Shown one piece after another: positions 9,030-17,482 of a DNA stretch of 64,000 bases. The first letter of the stretch is position 1, and each line of letters opens with the position of its first letter. The stretch comes from Porcincola intestinalis. Its GTDB lineage: Bacteria > Bacillota > Clostridia > Lachnospirales > Lachnospiraceae. A program made the position numbers and the translations under genes. Location: positions 248,001 through 312,000 of the forward strand of contig NZ_VULZ01000002.1 of the NCBI RefSeq assembly GCF_009696445.1. The letters are read 5' to 3'. The notes under the pieces are model-generated. The model was not told the origin of the DNA, searched no databases, and was given only the letters and a program-made list of their open reading frames with translations.

Positions 9030-9030
9030 G

Positions 9031-11061
9031 ATGGCAGCAGCACAGAATCAAACAGCCGTTCAGACCCAGGCCGTTCAGGCAGCCACAGCGGCTCAGGCGA
9101 AGCCTGAAGCCCTGGCTTCGGATCCGCGCAGCGCAGACAAGGTCCGTTCCGGGAAAAAGCAGCCCTCGGGGCGTCCGCCGGTAAAGCCCGGCACCTTCAG
9201 CCGGATGATGAAATATATGTTTCATTTTTACAAATGGCGCCTTGTCATCGTCCTGATCTGCCTCGCCGTCTCCGGGCTTTCAGGCGTCATCGCGTCGGTC
9301 TTCCTGCAGACCCTCGTCGACACCGCCATCACGCCCGGCTTGACCAAGGGCCTGCAGGCAGTCTATCCGCAGCTGCTCTCCATCATCGGAACCATGATCG
9401 CCGTGTACGCGGCAGGCGTCATTGCCTCCAACATCTATACCCAGATCATGGCGACGGTAACGCAGGGCACGCTGAAGCACATGCGGGATGACATGTTCGA
9501 CCGCATGGAGACGCTTCCGATCCGCTATTTCGACCAGCACCTGACCGGCGACATCATGTCCACCTACACCAACGACACGGATGCGATCCGGCAGATGATC
9601 GGTCAGTCGCTCCCGATGATCTATCAGACCGGCCTTTCCGTCATCGCGATCGTCATCTCCATGCTGAAGTTCTCTGTCTGGATGACCATCGGCGTCGCGT
9701 TCTTCATGTACGTCATGAGCCGGATTTCGAAAACCTTCGCGGGACGTTCCGCAAGCGGTATGGTCGATCAGCAGAAATCACTGGCTGCCGAGGAGGGCTT
9801 CGTTCAGGAAATCATGAATGGTCAGAAGGTCGTCCAGATCTTCAACCACGAGGAGGCTGCGAAGGCTGACTTCCGTACCTTTAACCAGAAACTCTTCGAG
9901 GACAGTGACCGCGCGAACCGCGCCGGCTTCATGCTGATGCCGATTCTTGGAAATGTCGGAAACATCATGTACATCGCTCTGGCAATCCTGGGCGGCTTTC
10001 TCGTGACGCTCAAGGCGCCGAACCTGACACTGACCGGGATCGACACCGTCACAATCGGCGTGATTGTATCATTTCTGGCCATGACCAGGCAGCTGGCGCA
10101 GTCCATCGGCCAGGCATCCATGCAGGTCTCTATGATTGCACTCGGCCTTGCAGGTGTCTCGCGTGTCTTTGAGCTGATGGACCAAAAGCCCGAGGAAGAC
10201 GACGGCTATGTGGAGCTGGTCAATGCAGACTATGACAAGGACGGAACCATCCATGAGGCAGACCATCTGACCGGGAAATGGGCGTGGAAGCATCCGCATC
10301 ATGACGGGACGCTTACCTACACGCCGCAGCAGGGTGATGTCCGGATGTTCAATGTCGACTTTGGCTACGTCCCGAACAAGCTGGTGCTTCACGACATCAC
10401 GCTCTACGCAAAGCCGGGCCAGAAGATCGCCTTCGTCGGTGCCACCGGCGCCGGAAAGACGACGATCACGAATCTGATCAACAGGTTCTACGACATCCCG
10501 GACGGAAAGATCCGCTACGACGGCATCAACATCCGCAAGATCAAGAAGCCCGACTTGAGGCGGTCACTGGGCGTCGTGCTTCAGGATGTCAATCTCTTCA
10601 CCGGTACCGTGATGGACAACATCCGCTACGGCCGCCTGAATGCGACCGACGAGGAATGTATCGCCGCCGCGAAGCTTGCAAACGCCGATGACTTCATCAC
10701 CCGGCTTCCGGACGGCTATGACACCTTCCTGACCGGAAACGGCGCGCAGCTCTCACAGGGGCAGCGCCAGCTGATCTCCATCGCCCGCGCGGCGGTCGCT
10801 GACCCGCCAGTCATGATCCTCGATGAGGCAACCAGCTCCATCGATACCAGAACCGAGGCCCTTGTCCAGAAAGGCATGGACAACCTGATGAAGGGACGCA
10901 CCGTCTTCGTCATCGCACACAGACTCTCCACCGTTCGCAACGCAGACGCCATCATGGTGCTCGACCACGGAAGAATCATCGAACGCGGCTCGCATGACGA
11001 GCTGATCGCCCAGAAGGGCGTCTACTACCAGCTTTATACAGGCGCATTCGAGCTGGAGTAA
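9031..11061 (+). CDS. Heterodimeric ABC exporter, catalytic subunit
   Basis: Partner half-transporter of 676 aa. The N-terminal ~60 residues are Ala/Gln/Thr-rich and probably disordered, followed by the transmembrane domain and ATPase. The ATPase has canonical Walker A GATGAGKTT, Walker B MILDEATSSID and H-loop IAHRLST, but a modified signature LSQGQ. LSQGQ here plus the Asp-for-Glu change in the partner is the complementary pattern seen in TM287/288-type pairs, giving one active and one degenerate ATP site. An insertion of ~50 residues before the ATPase (10200-10340) carries YDKDGTIHEADH. Start ATG 9031 lies 10 bases after GGAAGGGAGG; the ATG at 9022 is too close to it. Confidence 0.9.
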   Translation: MAAAQNQTAVQTQAVQAATAAQAKPEALASDPRSADKVRSGKKQPSGRPPVKPGTFSRMMKYMFHFYKWRLVIVLICLAVSGLSGVIASVFLQTLVDTAITPGLTKGLQAVYPQLLSIIGTMIAVYAAGVIASNIYTQIMATVTQGTLKHMRDDMFDRMETLPIRYFDQHLTGDIMSTYTNDTDAIRQMIGQSLPMIYQTGLSVIAIVISMLKFSVWMTIGVAFFMYVMSRISKTFAGRSASGMVDQQKSLAAEEGFVQEIMNGQKVVQIFNHEEAAKADFRTFNQKLFEDSDRANRAGFMLMPILGNVGNIMYIALAILGGFLVTLKAPNLTLTGIDTVTIGVIVSFLAMTRQLAQSIGQASMQVSMIALGLAGVSRVFELMDQKPEEDDGYVELVNADYDKDGTIHEADHLTGKWAWKHPHHDGTLTYTPQQGDVRMFNVDFGYVPNKLVLHDITLYAKPGQKIAFVGATGAGKTTITNLINRFYDIPDGKIRYDGINIRKIKKPDLRRSLGVVLQDVNLFTGTVMDNIRYGRLNATDEECIAAAKLANADDFITRLPDGYDTFLTGNGAQLSQGQRQLISIARAAVADPPVMILDEATSSIDTRTEALVQKGMDNLMKGRTVFVIAHRLSTVRNADAIMVLDHGRIIERGSHDELIAQKGVYYQLYTGAFELE

Positions 11062-11092
11062 GGTTCTTCGCTTATTTTCTGTCAGCGTTCAC

Positions 11093-11134
11093 CAGAAGCC
11101 ATGATATACAGGCAAGCTTCCATCATGGCTTCTG
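11093..11134 (+). repeat. Stem-loop element preceding a terminator, copy A
   Basis: Inverted repeat CAGAAGCCATGAT / ATCATGGCTTCTG with 13-bp perfect arms. Together with its flanks it resembles 21885-21926, also just upstream of an intrinsic terminator. Confidence 0.6.
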
Positions 11135-11152
11135 ACTCGCCGTCTTCGAAAT

Positions 11153-11191
11153 AAAGCCAGCCGGGGCTGCATTGCTCCGGCTGGCTTTTTT
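11153..11191 (+). terminator. Intrinsic terminator of the MarR-ABC operon
   Basis: 12-bp stem AAAGCCAGCCGG / CCGGCTGGCTTT followed by TTTTTT. It is a strong plus-strand terminator ~90 bases after the second ABC gene and converges on the hydrogenase operon. Confidence 0.9.
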
Positions 11192-11344
11192 CTGTATGTT
11201 CGGTTCTCTGCAGGCCACGGCATCGGATACCGGCATCATCTGTCTGTGCATGTATATGCGAAAGCCTTTACCGGCTCCATATGTCTCGTGAACGGATCAA
11301 GGTCTGTCCCCTGCACATGCCAAAGCCTGCAGCTGCGCGCCCTG

Positions 11345-13045
11345 TTACCGGGTTTCTTCTGCTGCATGTACGTGCAGCAGCTCGTGCGCCTTGTCCTTCA
11401 GCATGCCCTTGTACAGGTTCTGGACGAGCGGATTCTCATCGCACTTCCGGACAGATTCATTATTATCGATTCGATAGAGTCCTGCCGTGCGGGCATCCCG
11501 CGGTGTGCGCCCGAGGATAACCGGCTGTCCGCCGCCCATAACACAGCCGCCTCTGCAGGCCATGACCTCGATCAGATCATACTGCACCTCCCCGGCCTTG
11601 AGCCTGTCGAGCACGATCCTTGCATTTCCAAGCCCGGAGACGACACAGATCCTCAGGTCTCTGTCCTTGTAGCTGACCGTAAACTCCCGGATCCACTTCT
11701 TCTCCCTGACGCCGCAGTCGGCGATGTTGTCCATCAGCTGCTTGCTGTGATTCGGCGCCAGCCTCCTGAGAACCGCCTCGGTCACGCCGCCGCTCGTTCC
11801 GAAGATCACGCCGCCGCCCGAACCGAGGCCGAACGGCATGTCGCAGGCCTCCGGATCGAGATCTCCCAGCTCCAGGCCGAAATCGCGGATCATATTGATC
11901 AGCTCCGTCGAAGTGATCGCGATATCCGTATCCTGCTGCCCTCTTGTGTAATTTCTCTTCCAGCGGATCTCCATCTTCTTCGCCGTGCACGGCATCACCG
12001 AAACGACAACCGTCTTTTTACCCTGCGAATTTTCCGGATCCCTGTAATACTCCTTCAGGACCGCGCTCATCATGCCCTGCGGACTTCTGCAGGTTGAGAC
12101 ATTCTTCTCAAACTCCGGATACTGGTCATGGCAGAACTTCACCCACGCCGGACAGCAGGATGTCATCAGCGGCAGATTCCGGTTCTCCGACAGCCGCTCC
12201 AGAAACTCCTGTGCCTCCTCCATGATGGTCAGATCCGCCGACAGCGTCACATCGTAAACCTCGTCAAACCCCATCCGGTGCATCGCGTTCACGATCATGC
12301 CCATCACGCCGACGCCGTCCTTCATGCCGAATGCGTCTCCCACAGCGACCCGGACAGCCGGCGCGATCTCCGCGACAACCCGGACCGTCGGATCGCCGAT
12401 CGCTTCCCAGACCTCATCCACGTTGGAGTGGATCGTGATCGCTCCGGTCGGACAGTAGACACGGCACTGGCCGCAGTTCACACAGCTGGTCTGGGCAATC
12501 GGGCGGTCGAACGCCGTCGAGACCAGGGCGTCCGCCCCTCTTCTCGTAAACTCCAGAACGCCGAGCCCCTGCAGCTCCGAGCAGGCCCTCACGCAGTCGC
12601 CGCAGAGGATGCACTTGTTCATGTTTCTGACAATCGACGGCGAACTGGTGTCAATCGTGTGCACATCCCGCGTGTCGTGGTAAGGCACGGAGGTGATGTT
12701 CATCTTGTGCGCCAGATCCTGCAGCCGGCAGTCCCCGCTCTGCGCACAGGTCGTGCAGTCCCGGTCATGCGAGCCCAGAAGCAGCTGAATGATCATCTTC
12801 CGGTACTTCTGAAGGCGGACTGTATTTGTATAAATTGTCATCCCGTCCCTCGGAACCTCCGAGCAGGACGCAAACATCTTCCCCCGCTCGTCCTCCACCA
12901 TGCAGAGTCTGCAGGCTCCGAAGGTCGACATCTCCGACAGATAGCACAGAGTCGGGATGTTGATCCCCGCTTTGCGGATGACGGACAGCACATTCTTCTC
13001 ATCTGTGAAGGCAACACGCCTTCCATTGATTGTCATGACCCCCAT
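11345..13045 (-). CDS. hydA: [FeFe]-hydrogenase catalytic subunit HydA
   Basis: Catalytic subunit of a trimeric, soluble NAD(P)-linked and probably electron-bifurcating [FeFe]-hydrogenase (2 H+ + 2 e- = H2). Over 566 aa: N-terminal [2Fe-2S] ferredoxin fold (Cys ~34-61); His-ligated [4Fe-4S] site (HDRDCTTCAQSGDC, ~93-106); two [4Fe-4S] motifs (CILCGDCVRAC, CVNCGQCRVYC); then the H-cluster domain with all three motifs, TSCCPAW (295-301), MPCTAKKMEI (351-360) and MACRGGCVMGGGQP. All cluster ligands are present, so it should be active. It ends ~70 residues after the third motif, without the extra C-terminal [2Fe-2S] domain of Thermotoga HydA. GGAGG lies 8 bases before the ATG, and the gene starts 13 bases after hydB. 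Confidence 0.95.
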   Translation of the reverse strand: MGVMTINGRRVAFTDEKNVLSVIRKAGINIPTLCYLSEMSTFGACRLCMVEDERGKMFASCSEVPRDGMTIYTNTVRLQKYRKMIIQLLLGSHDRDCTTCAQSGDCRLQDLAHKMNITSVPYHDTRDVHTIDTSSPSIVRNMNKCILCGDCVRACSELQGLGVLEFTRRGADALVSTAFDRPIAQTSCVNCGQCRVYCPTGAITIHSNVDEVWEAIGDPTVRVVAEIAPAVRVAVGDAFGMKDGVGVMGMIVNAMHRMGFDEVYDVTLSADLTIMEEAQEFLERLSENRNLPLMTSCCPAWVKFCHDQYPEFEKNVSTCRSPQGMMSAVLKEYYRDPENSQGKKTVVVSVMPCTAKKMEIRWKRNYTRGQQDTDIAITSTELINMIRDFGLELGDLDPEACDMPFGLGSGGGVIFGTSGGVTEAVLRRLAPNHSKQLMDNIADCGVREKKWIREFTVSYKDRDLRICVVSGLGNARIVLDRLKAGEVQYDLIEVMACRGGCVMGGGQPVILGRTPRDARTAGLYRIDNNESVRKCDENPLVQNLYKGMLKDKAHELLHVHAAEETR

Positions 13046-13058
13046 CTCTCACCCCTCC

Positions 13059-14939
13059 TCAGTACTCGATATAGATCGCGTCAAACGCGCAGTTCTCCTG
13101 GCAGCTTCCGCAGCGGATGCAGGCATCCGTGACAATCTTGTGCGGCATCTTCTTCGCGCCGATGATCGCGCCTGCCGGACAGTTGCGCGCGCACTTTCCG
13201 CAGCCGACACACTTGTCCGGGTCGATGATGAAGCGGCGCAGCTTCGCGCAGACATGCGCGCGGCATCTCTTGTCCACGATGTGCTCCACATATTCATCCC
13301 GAAACTGATGGAGTGTACTGATGACAGGAAGCGGCGCGCTCTTCCCAAGACCGCAGAGCGACATGGAACGGACCATCTGCGCCAGATCATCCAGCTCATC
13401 CAGATCGCTCATCTCTCCTCTTCCGTCGACAATCTTCTGCAGAATCTCCAGCATCCGCTTGGTTCCCTCGCGGCAGGGCGTGCATTTCCCACAGGATTCA
13501 CGCTGAGTAAAGCCCATAAAGAAGCGGGCAACCTCGACCATGCAAGAGCTCTGGTTCAGGACGACCATGCCGCCTGATCCGATGATCGCGTCATACTTCT
13601 TAACTGACTCAAAGTCCAGTCCGACGTCCAGCTCCTTTTCCGTCAGACATCCGCCGGACGGGCCGCCGATCTGAACCGCCTTAAAGGTTCCCCCGTCCTT
13701 GATACCGCCCCCGATATCATAGATGATCTGCCGCATGGTCGTTCCCATCGGCACCTCGATCAGACCGGTATTCTGGATTGCGCCTGTCAGAGAGAAGGTC
13801 TTCGTCCCCGGGCTGTTCTCAGAACCGATGGAGCGGAACCATGCGGCACCGTCGGTGATGATGCGCGGGACGTTCGCATACGTCTCGACATTGTTCAGAA
13901 CCGTCGGCTTTGCCCACAGCCCGTGCTCGACCGTCCGCGGTGGCTTGACGCGCGGCATCCCGCGCTTTCCTTCGATGGAAGCGGTCAGCGCCGACCCTTC
14001 TCCGCAGACGAAAGCACCCGCTCCGCGGTTGATATGCAGCCTGAAGGAATATGAACTTCCGAGAATGTTCGATCCCAGAAGCCCGGCCTCCTCCAGATTC
14101 CGGATCGCTTCCCGAAGCCGTGCGACCGACAGCGGATACTCCGCCCGGACATAGATATAGCCTTCCTGCGCCCCCACAGCGTAGGCTGCAATCATCATGC
14201 CCTCGATCATCTTGTACGGGTCGCCTTCCATGACCGATCCGTCCATGAAGGCACCCGGATCACCCTCGTCCCCGTTGCAGACAACATAGCGGACGGGGTC
14301 CTTCTGCCGGGCGACCTGCGACCACTTGCGCCCGGTCGGGAATCCTGCGCCGCCGCGTCCTCTGAGTCCCGAGTTCGAGACCTCCTCGATCACTTGCTGT
14401 GGTGTCATATCAAAGAGCGCCTTCTCCAGCGCCGAGAAGCCGCCCGAGTAGATGTACTCCGCCAGCGAATCCGGCTCGTACTTTCCGCAGTTGGACAAAA
14501 CGACCCGCGTCTGCTTCGCTATAAAAGGAATATCGTCCGGACTGACATACTGCGCCTGCTGGTGATAAAGCAGGTGGTCGATGACCTCGCCGTGCAGGAT
14601 GGTCCTCATGATGATTGCACTGACATCTGACGGCTGCACCTTCACATACTGAATGACCTGATCCCCGCTCTGAATCCGGACAAGCGGGCCGATCTCGCAG
14701 ATGCCCTGACAGCCTGTATGGCAGACCGCCGCCACTTTCGTATGCTCGTGAGGCGCAAAGGAGAGGGAGATCCCTTCCCTTCCTTCCAGCTGATTCCTGA
14801 ACTCCTCAAAGACAGCCTCTGACCCCGAGGCTACGCAGCCTGTTCCCGCGCATACCAGCACGCGGACATCCTGTTTCTTCATCTCCCGGTCAGCGTCAAG
14901 ACGCGCACGCTGAAGATCCTCTCTCGATGCGATCGTCAT
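13059..14939 (-). CDS. hydB: Hydrogenase flavoprotein subunit HydB (NuoF-like)
   Basis: NADH-binding FMN/iron-sulfur subunit of the hydrogenase, homologous to NuoF, 626 aa. It has an N-terminal thioredoxin-like [2Fe-2S] region (VLVCAGTGCVASG and CHTGCQGICEIGP). The NuoF core carries the NADH/FMN-binding glycine-rich segment LRGRGGAGFPTGRKW, the VCNGDEGDPGAFMD motif and the [4Fe-4S] site ESCGKCTPCREG. The C-terminus has two ferredoxin [4Fe-4S] motifs (CVGCGKCARNCP, CIRCGSCQENC). This arrangement is typical of HydB in HydABC and of NADP-reducing hydrogenases. Its ATG overlaps the hydC stop by 4 bases, indicating translational coupling. Confidence 0.95.
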   Translation of the reverse strand: MTIASREDLQRARLDADREMKKQDVRVLVCAGTGCVASGSEAVFEEFRNQLEGREGISLSFAPHEHTKVAAVCHTGCQGICEIGPLVRIQSGDQVIQYVKVQPSDVSAIIMRTILHGEVIDHLLYHQQAQYVSPDDIPFIAKQTRVVLSNCGKYEPDSLAEYIYSGGFSALEKALFDMTPQQVIEEVSNSGLRGRGGAGFPTGRKWSQVARQKDPVRYVVCNGDEGDPGAFMDGSVMEGDPYKMIEGMMIAAYAVGAQEGYIYVRAEYPLSVARLREAIRNLEEAGLLGSNILGSSYSFRLHINRGAGAFVCGEGSALTASIEGKRGMPRVKPPRTVEHGLWAKPTVLNNVETYANVPRIITDGAAWFRSIGSENSPGTKTFSLTGAIQNTGLIEVPMGTTMRQIIYDIGGGIKDGGTFKAVQIGGPSGGCLTEKELDVGLDFESVKKYDAIIGSGGMVVLNQSSCMVEVARFFMGFTQRESCGKCTPCREGTKRMLEILQKIVDGRGEMSDLDELDDLAQMVRSMSLCGLGKSAPLPVISTLHQFRDEYVEHIVDKRCRAHVCAKLRRFIIDPDKCVGCGKCARNCPAGAIIGAKKMPHKIVTDACIRCGSCQENCAFDAIYIEY

Positions 14940-15415
14940 GATTCCTCACCTCTCAATTCTCTGACCAGCGCGACAGCAGAGTCAGGTGTCATGTGCGGGT
15001 GAACTTTCCCGTTGACCATCATGGTCGGCGCCAGTCCGCAGGCGCCCAGACAGGAAACCGTCTCCAGCGTAAACAGCATATCGTCCGTCGTATGCTTGTC
15101 CTTGCCAAGCCCCAGCTCCTTCTGGAGGGCTTCGATCACGGCAATTCCCTTCTTTACATGGCAGGCTGTCCCGTCGCAGCACTTGATCTCGAACTTCCCC
15201 TTCGGTTCAAATGAGAAATTCTCGTAGAATGTCGCAACGCCGTAGGCCTCCGCCTCGCTGACGCCGATCTTTTCCGCTACATAGGATAACAGCTCCCCCG
15301 GGAGATAGCGCAGCTCATCCTGGATGTCCTCCATCACAGGGATGAGCGAGGATGGCTTTGCTCCATGTTTTGCTATGCACCTGTCCGCCAGATCATAGCA
15401 GGACTGCTCCAGCAT
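14936..15415 (-). CDS. hydC: Hydrogenase subunit HydC (NuoE-like [2Fe-2S] protein)
   Basis: Small thioredoxin-fold [2Fe-2S] subunit (159 aa) passing electrons between the flavin site of HydB and HydA. The four ligands appear as CCDGTACHVKKG and CLGACGLAP, in the NuoE pattern; the helical N-terminus (LIPVMEDIQDELRYLP) is also typical. It is the first gene of hydCBA, preceded by a good RBS (AAGGAGGAG) and a sigma-A-like promoter at 15494-15523. Confidence 0.93.
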   Translation of the reverse strand: MLEQSCYDLADRCIAKHGAKPSSLIPVMEDIQDELRYLPGELLSYVAEKIGVSEAEAYGVATFYENFSFEPKGKFEIKCCDGTACHVKKGIAVIEALQKELGLGKDKHTTDDMLFTLETVSCLGACGLAPTMMVNGKVHPHMTPDSAVALVRELRGEES

Positions 15416-15493
15416 ATCCGTCTCCTCCTTTTTGTCAGATTTCCGGCTCAGGCATCCGGAAAGCGATCCGCTCTTGTTTAAACACTTGAGGAG

Positions 15494-15523
15494 ATTATAA
15501 CATTATTATCATTATCTTCGCAA
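15494..15523 (-). promoter_or_regulatory. Putative hydCBA promoter
   Basis: Minus strand: -35 TTGCGA (15518-15523), 18-base spacer, -10 TATAAT (15494-15499), in an AT-rich patch about 80 bases before hydC. Confidence 0.6.
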
Positions 15524-15540
15524 TTATTTGGAGAATATAC

Positions 15541-15906
15541 CTTACAAAAAATGAGATATGTCACGGTATTGGAATGATTTGTTCAGATATTCCAGATTTG
15601 AATCATCAATTTATTGCAGAATGATGAATCTGCATGCAATGCCGTCTGTCCGCTGTTTCTGACCCCTTCAAAAAGAATCGGGTAAGAAAGCCCGAAAGTC
15701 GGTCGTGGACTGCATCCCGTAGGTTTTCCACCTGTCCTGAGGCGCAGGCCATGCTGATTTTCGCGGGAATCCACAGCGCGTACTGTGCATCCTTCCGGCA
15801 TCCGTGAAACAGTATAGCCTGCGCCTGTAAAATTGGTGTCAGAATTCCATGATATCTCTCAGAAATTTCTGTGATTTTTTTTGTGATGTCCGCCCATAAA
15901 ACCGGC
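15541..15906. other. Intergenic region with a long imperfect hairpin
   Basis: About 365 bases between hydC and the hydrolase gene with no convincing protein gene; the overlapping minus ORFs there are short and unlike anything I know. It contains the long stem-loop at 15740-15826. Confidence 0.5.
15740..15826 (+). ncRNA. Candidate structured RNA (long stem-loop)
   Basis: Perfect 10-bp arms AGGCGCAGGC (15740-15749) and GCCTGCGCCT (15817-15826), continued by ATGCTG/CAGTAT and TCGCGG/CCGTGA and capped by CACAG/CTGTG. As plus-strand RNA two non-Watson-Crick positions become G-U pairs; as minus-strand RNA they become A-C mismatches. This mildly favours plus-strand transcription. A short inverted repeat plus T8 (CAGAAATTTCTG then TGATTTTTTTT, near 15865-15890) could end such a transcript. 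No known RNA family was recognised. Confidence 0.35.
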
Positions 15907-16800
15907 TCAGTCTGCCGCCTCCAGCTGCGGGTAGAGTTCCTCAAATACGGCATTCAGGATATTCCGCTCGGTGTGGCTCTCTGACATGATCGTAACGACA
16001 GCGTCCATATCCTTCATGACAATCACGAACTGGCCGTACTTGCCGTCCGCCCGGAAGCTGCCATGCGGTCCCATCCAGAACAGGTAGCCGTAGCCATCCT
16101 CCCCGTTGTCCACCTGCTTTCTTCCTGCCTCATGAACCCAGTCCGCCGGAATCAGCTGTCTTCCGTTCCATCTTCCATCCTGAAGCAGCAGCTGCCCGAA
16201 TTTTGCCAGCTCGTCAATGTTCAGAAACAGTCCGCCCGCCCCGTAACTGTTGCCAAGCGGATCCATCTCCCAGGTCGGCAGGTGAATACCGAGCGGCGCA
16301 AACAGTCGAGGCATCAGATAGTGGATGAGGTCGCAGCCGGACCGCCGCTGCACAAGCATGCCGGCCAGATACGGACCGGCGTTATTGTACAAAAATGTCG
16401 TATCCGGGTCACAGACCCAGGACTGCGCAAGCGCCAGCTTCACCCAGTCGGTCTCGGGATAAAATGGCCGGTCAGCGCCCATCAGGAAGGGTTTTTCCTG
16501 GCCGAGACACATCGTCAGAAGGTCCCGGACAGTAGCCTTCTCCAGATGCGGGCTGACAAAGTCCGGAAGATCTTCCTTAAAGGCATCCGTCAGCTTCTCA
16601 TCCAGCGACAGAAGCCCCTCCCGCTGCGCAATCCCGACCGCCACAGACGTAAAGCTCTTGCTGACCGAGTAGACATCACGGCGCCTCGCGGCATCCCACA
16701 GCTGCCTTGCGATCTCCTTTCCATGCTGCTGAATCACAACACCCAGTACGTGATTCTCTTCTGCCTTCCGGCAAAAACCACTCAGATCGATGATGCTCAT
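15907..16800 (-). CDS. Serine hydrolase, class C beta-lactamase/esterase fold
   Basis: Cytoplasmic (no signal peptide) serine hydrolase of the beta-lactamase/EstB family, 297 aa. The catalytic SxxK is VYSVSKSFTS near residue 46, the YxN motif is YNNAG, and the late motif aligns near GKYGQF. Such proteins can be esterases or peptidases; beta-lactam resistance should not be assumed. The start ATG 16800 is preferred over 16806 because GGAG lies 7 bases upstream of it. It is transcribed toward the hydrogenase operon. Confidence 0.82.
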   Translation of the reverse strand: MSIIDLSGFCRKAEENHVLGVVIQQHGKEIARQLWDAARRRDVYSVSKSFTSVAVGIAQREGLLSLDEKLTDAFKEDLPDFVSPHLEKATVRDLLTMCLGQEKPFLMGADRPFYPETDWVKLALAQSWVCDPDTTFLYNNAGPYLAGMLVQRRSGCDLIHYLMPRLFAPLGIHLPTWEMDPLGNSYGAGGLFLNIDELAKFGQLLLQDGRWNGRQLIPADWVHEAGRKQVDNGEDGYGYLFWMGPHGSFRADGKYGQFVIVMKDMDAVVTIMSESHTERNILNAVFEELYPQLEAAD

Positions 16801-16890
16801 ATTCATTCTCCTTCTGCGATCAGGCAGACACCCGCTGCCGATTTCATGTCAGGAACAGTATACGCGATTTCCGGACGGAGTGACAGACGC

Positions 16891-17346
16891 TCATCCGGCT
16901 ATCCTGCCTGCTCTGGCTTTCCCGATCTTCCGAAGAATCAGGGTTGTGACAACGACGCCGGCTGACATGCAGGCTGCAAATGCAAGTGTATAAACCGCCA
17001 GGCGTCTGCCTGCCCCGCTGTGCCCGTTCATCAGTGCATCGGCAGCCCGGTACAGGGACGCTCCGGGAATCAGCGGAACGAAGGCGATCACCGTAAAGAC
17101 TGTCGCAGGAGCATGAACCTTCCGGGCGATCATTTCACCATAGAAGGCAGAAGCCGATGACCCGACAAAAGCCGCTGCATAGTCATTCCCGGATACAGAA
17201 AGCATCAAAAGATAGGCTGCCCAGGATACCGCTCCGCCCAAAGATGCGACCAGCCATTCATTGCGTCCGACATGAAACACGATCGCAAATCCAAAACAGC
17301 CTGCCACTGCCGTGGCAAACTGCAGCACAATCTTCCAGACTTCCAT
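16891..17346 (-). CDS. Threonine/serine exporter family, small subunit (YjjB-like)
   Basis: Integral membrane protein of 151 aa with about four to five helices, matching the ThrE C-terminal half (DUF3815/YjjB). In this two-gene form, with the YjjP-like protein upstream, it forms a ThrE-type transporter for amino acids or small dicarboxylates. Features seen: hydrophobic VLQFATAVAGCFGFAIVFHV, GGAVSWAAYLLML, FVGSSASAFYGEMIARK and PGASLYRAADALM. GAGG lies 7 bases before the ATG. The 137-base gap to its partner contains a perfect 38-base duplication. Confidence 0.8.
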   Translation of the reverse strand: MEVWKIVLQFATAVAGCFGFAIVFHVGRNEWLVASLGGAVSWAAYLLMLSVSGNDYAAAFVGSSASAFYGEMIARKVHAPATVFTVIAFVPLIPGASLYRAADALMNGHSGAGRRLAVYTLAFAACMSAGVVVTTLILRKIGKARAGRIAG

Positions 17347-17365
17347 ACAGTAACCTCACTCTCCT

Positions 17366-17443
17366 CCTGCGCTTTCCCTGTCATGCACTTTCCAACGGAC
17401 TGCACCCTGCGCTTTCCCTGTCATGCACTTTCCAACGGACTGC
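17366..17443. repeat. Perfect 38-bp tandem duplication
   Basis: The 38-base unit starting CCTGCGCTTTCCCTG is present at 17366-17403 and again, identical, at 17406-17443 (period 40). It lies between the YjjP-like and YjjB-like genes; the copy next to YjjB overlaps its upstream region. It looks like a recent slippage event. Confidence 0.9.
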
Positions 17444-17482
17444 CCCTGCACATCCCGGAAGCATTATCCTGCCGCACACTTA

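Noticed and set aside
8824-9030. N-terminal extension of the second ABC half-transporter
   Set aside because: Lies entirely inside the preceding ATPase domain; the RBS points to ATG 9031.
15740-15826. Similarity of GCCGGAAGGATGC (minus strand) to the SRP RNA apical loop
   Set aside because: Only the GGAAGG core matches; the flanking helix and the conserved AAGCAGC segment are missing.
15606-15953. 115-codon minus-strand frame in the gap before hydC
   Set aside because: Starts inside the hydrolase gene, has no RBS and no resemblance to a known family; the stem-loop explains the region better.
15907-16800. Beta-lactamase conferring resistance
   Set aside because: The SxxK/YxN fold is shared with esterases and peptidases and there is no signal peptide, so a resistance role is not supported.
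17366-17443. Possible CRISPR array
   Set aside because: Only two units with a two-base gap and no spacer; a plain tandem duplication.
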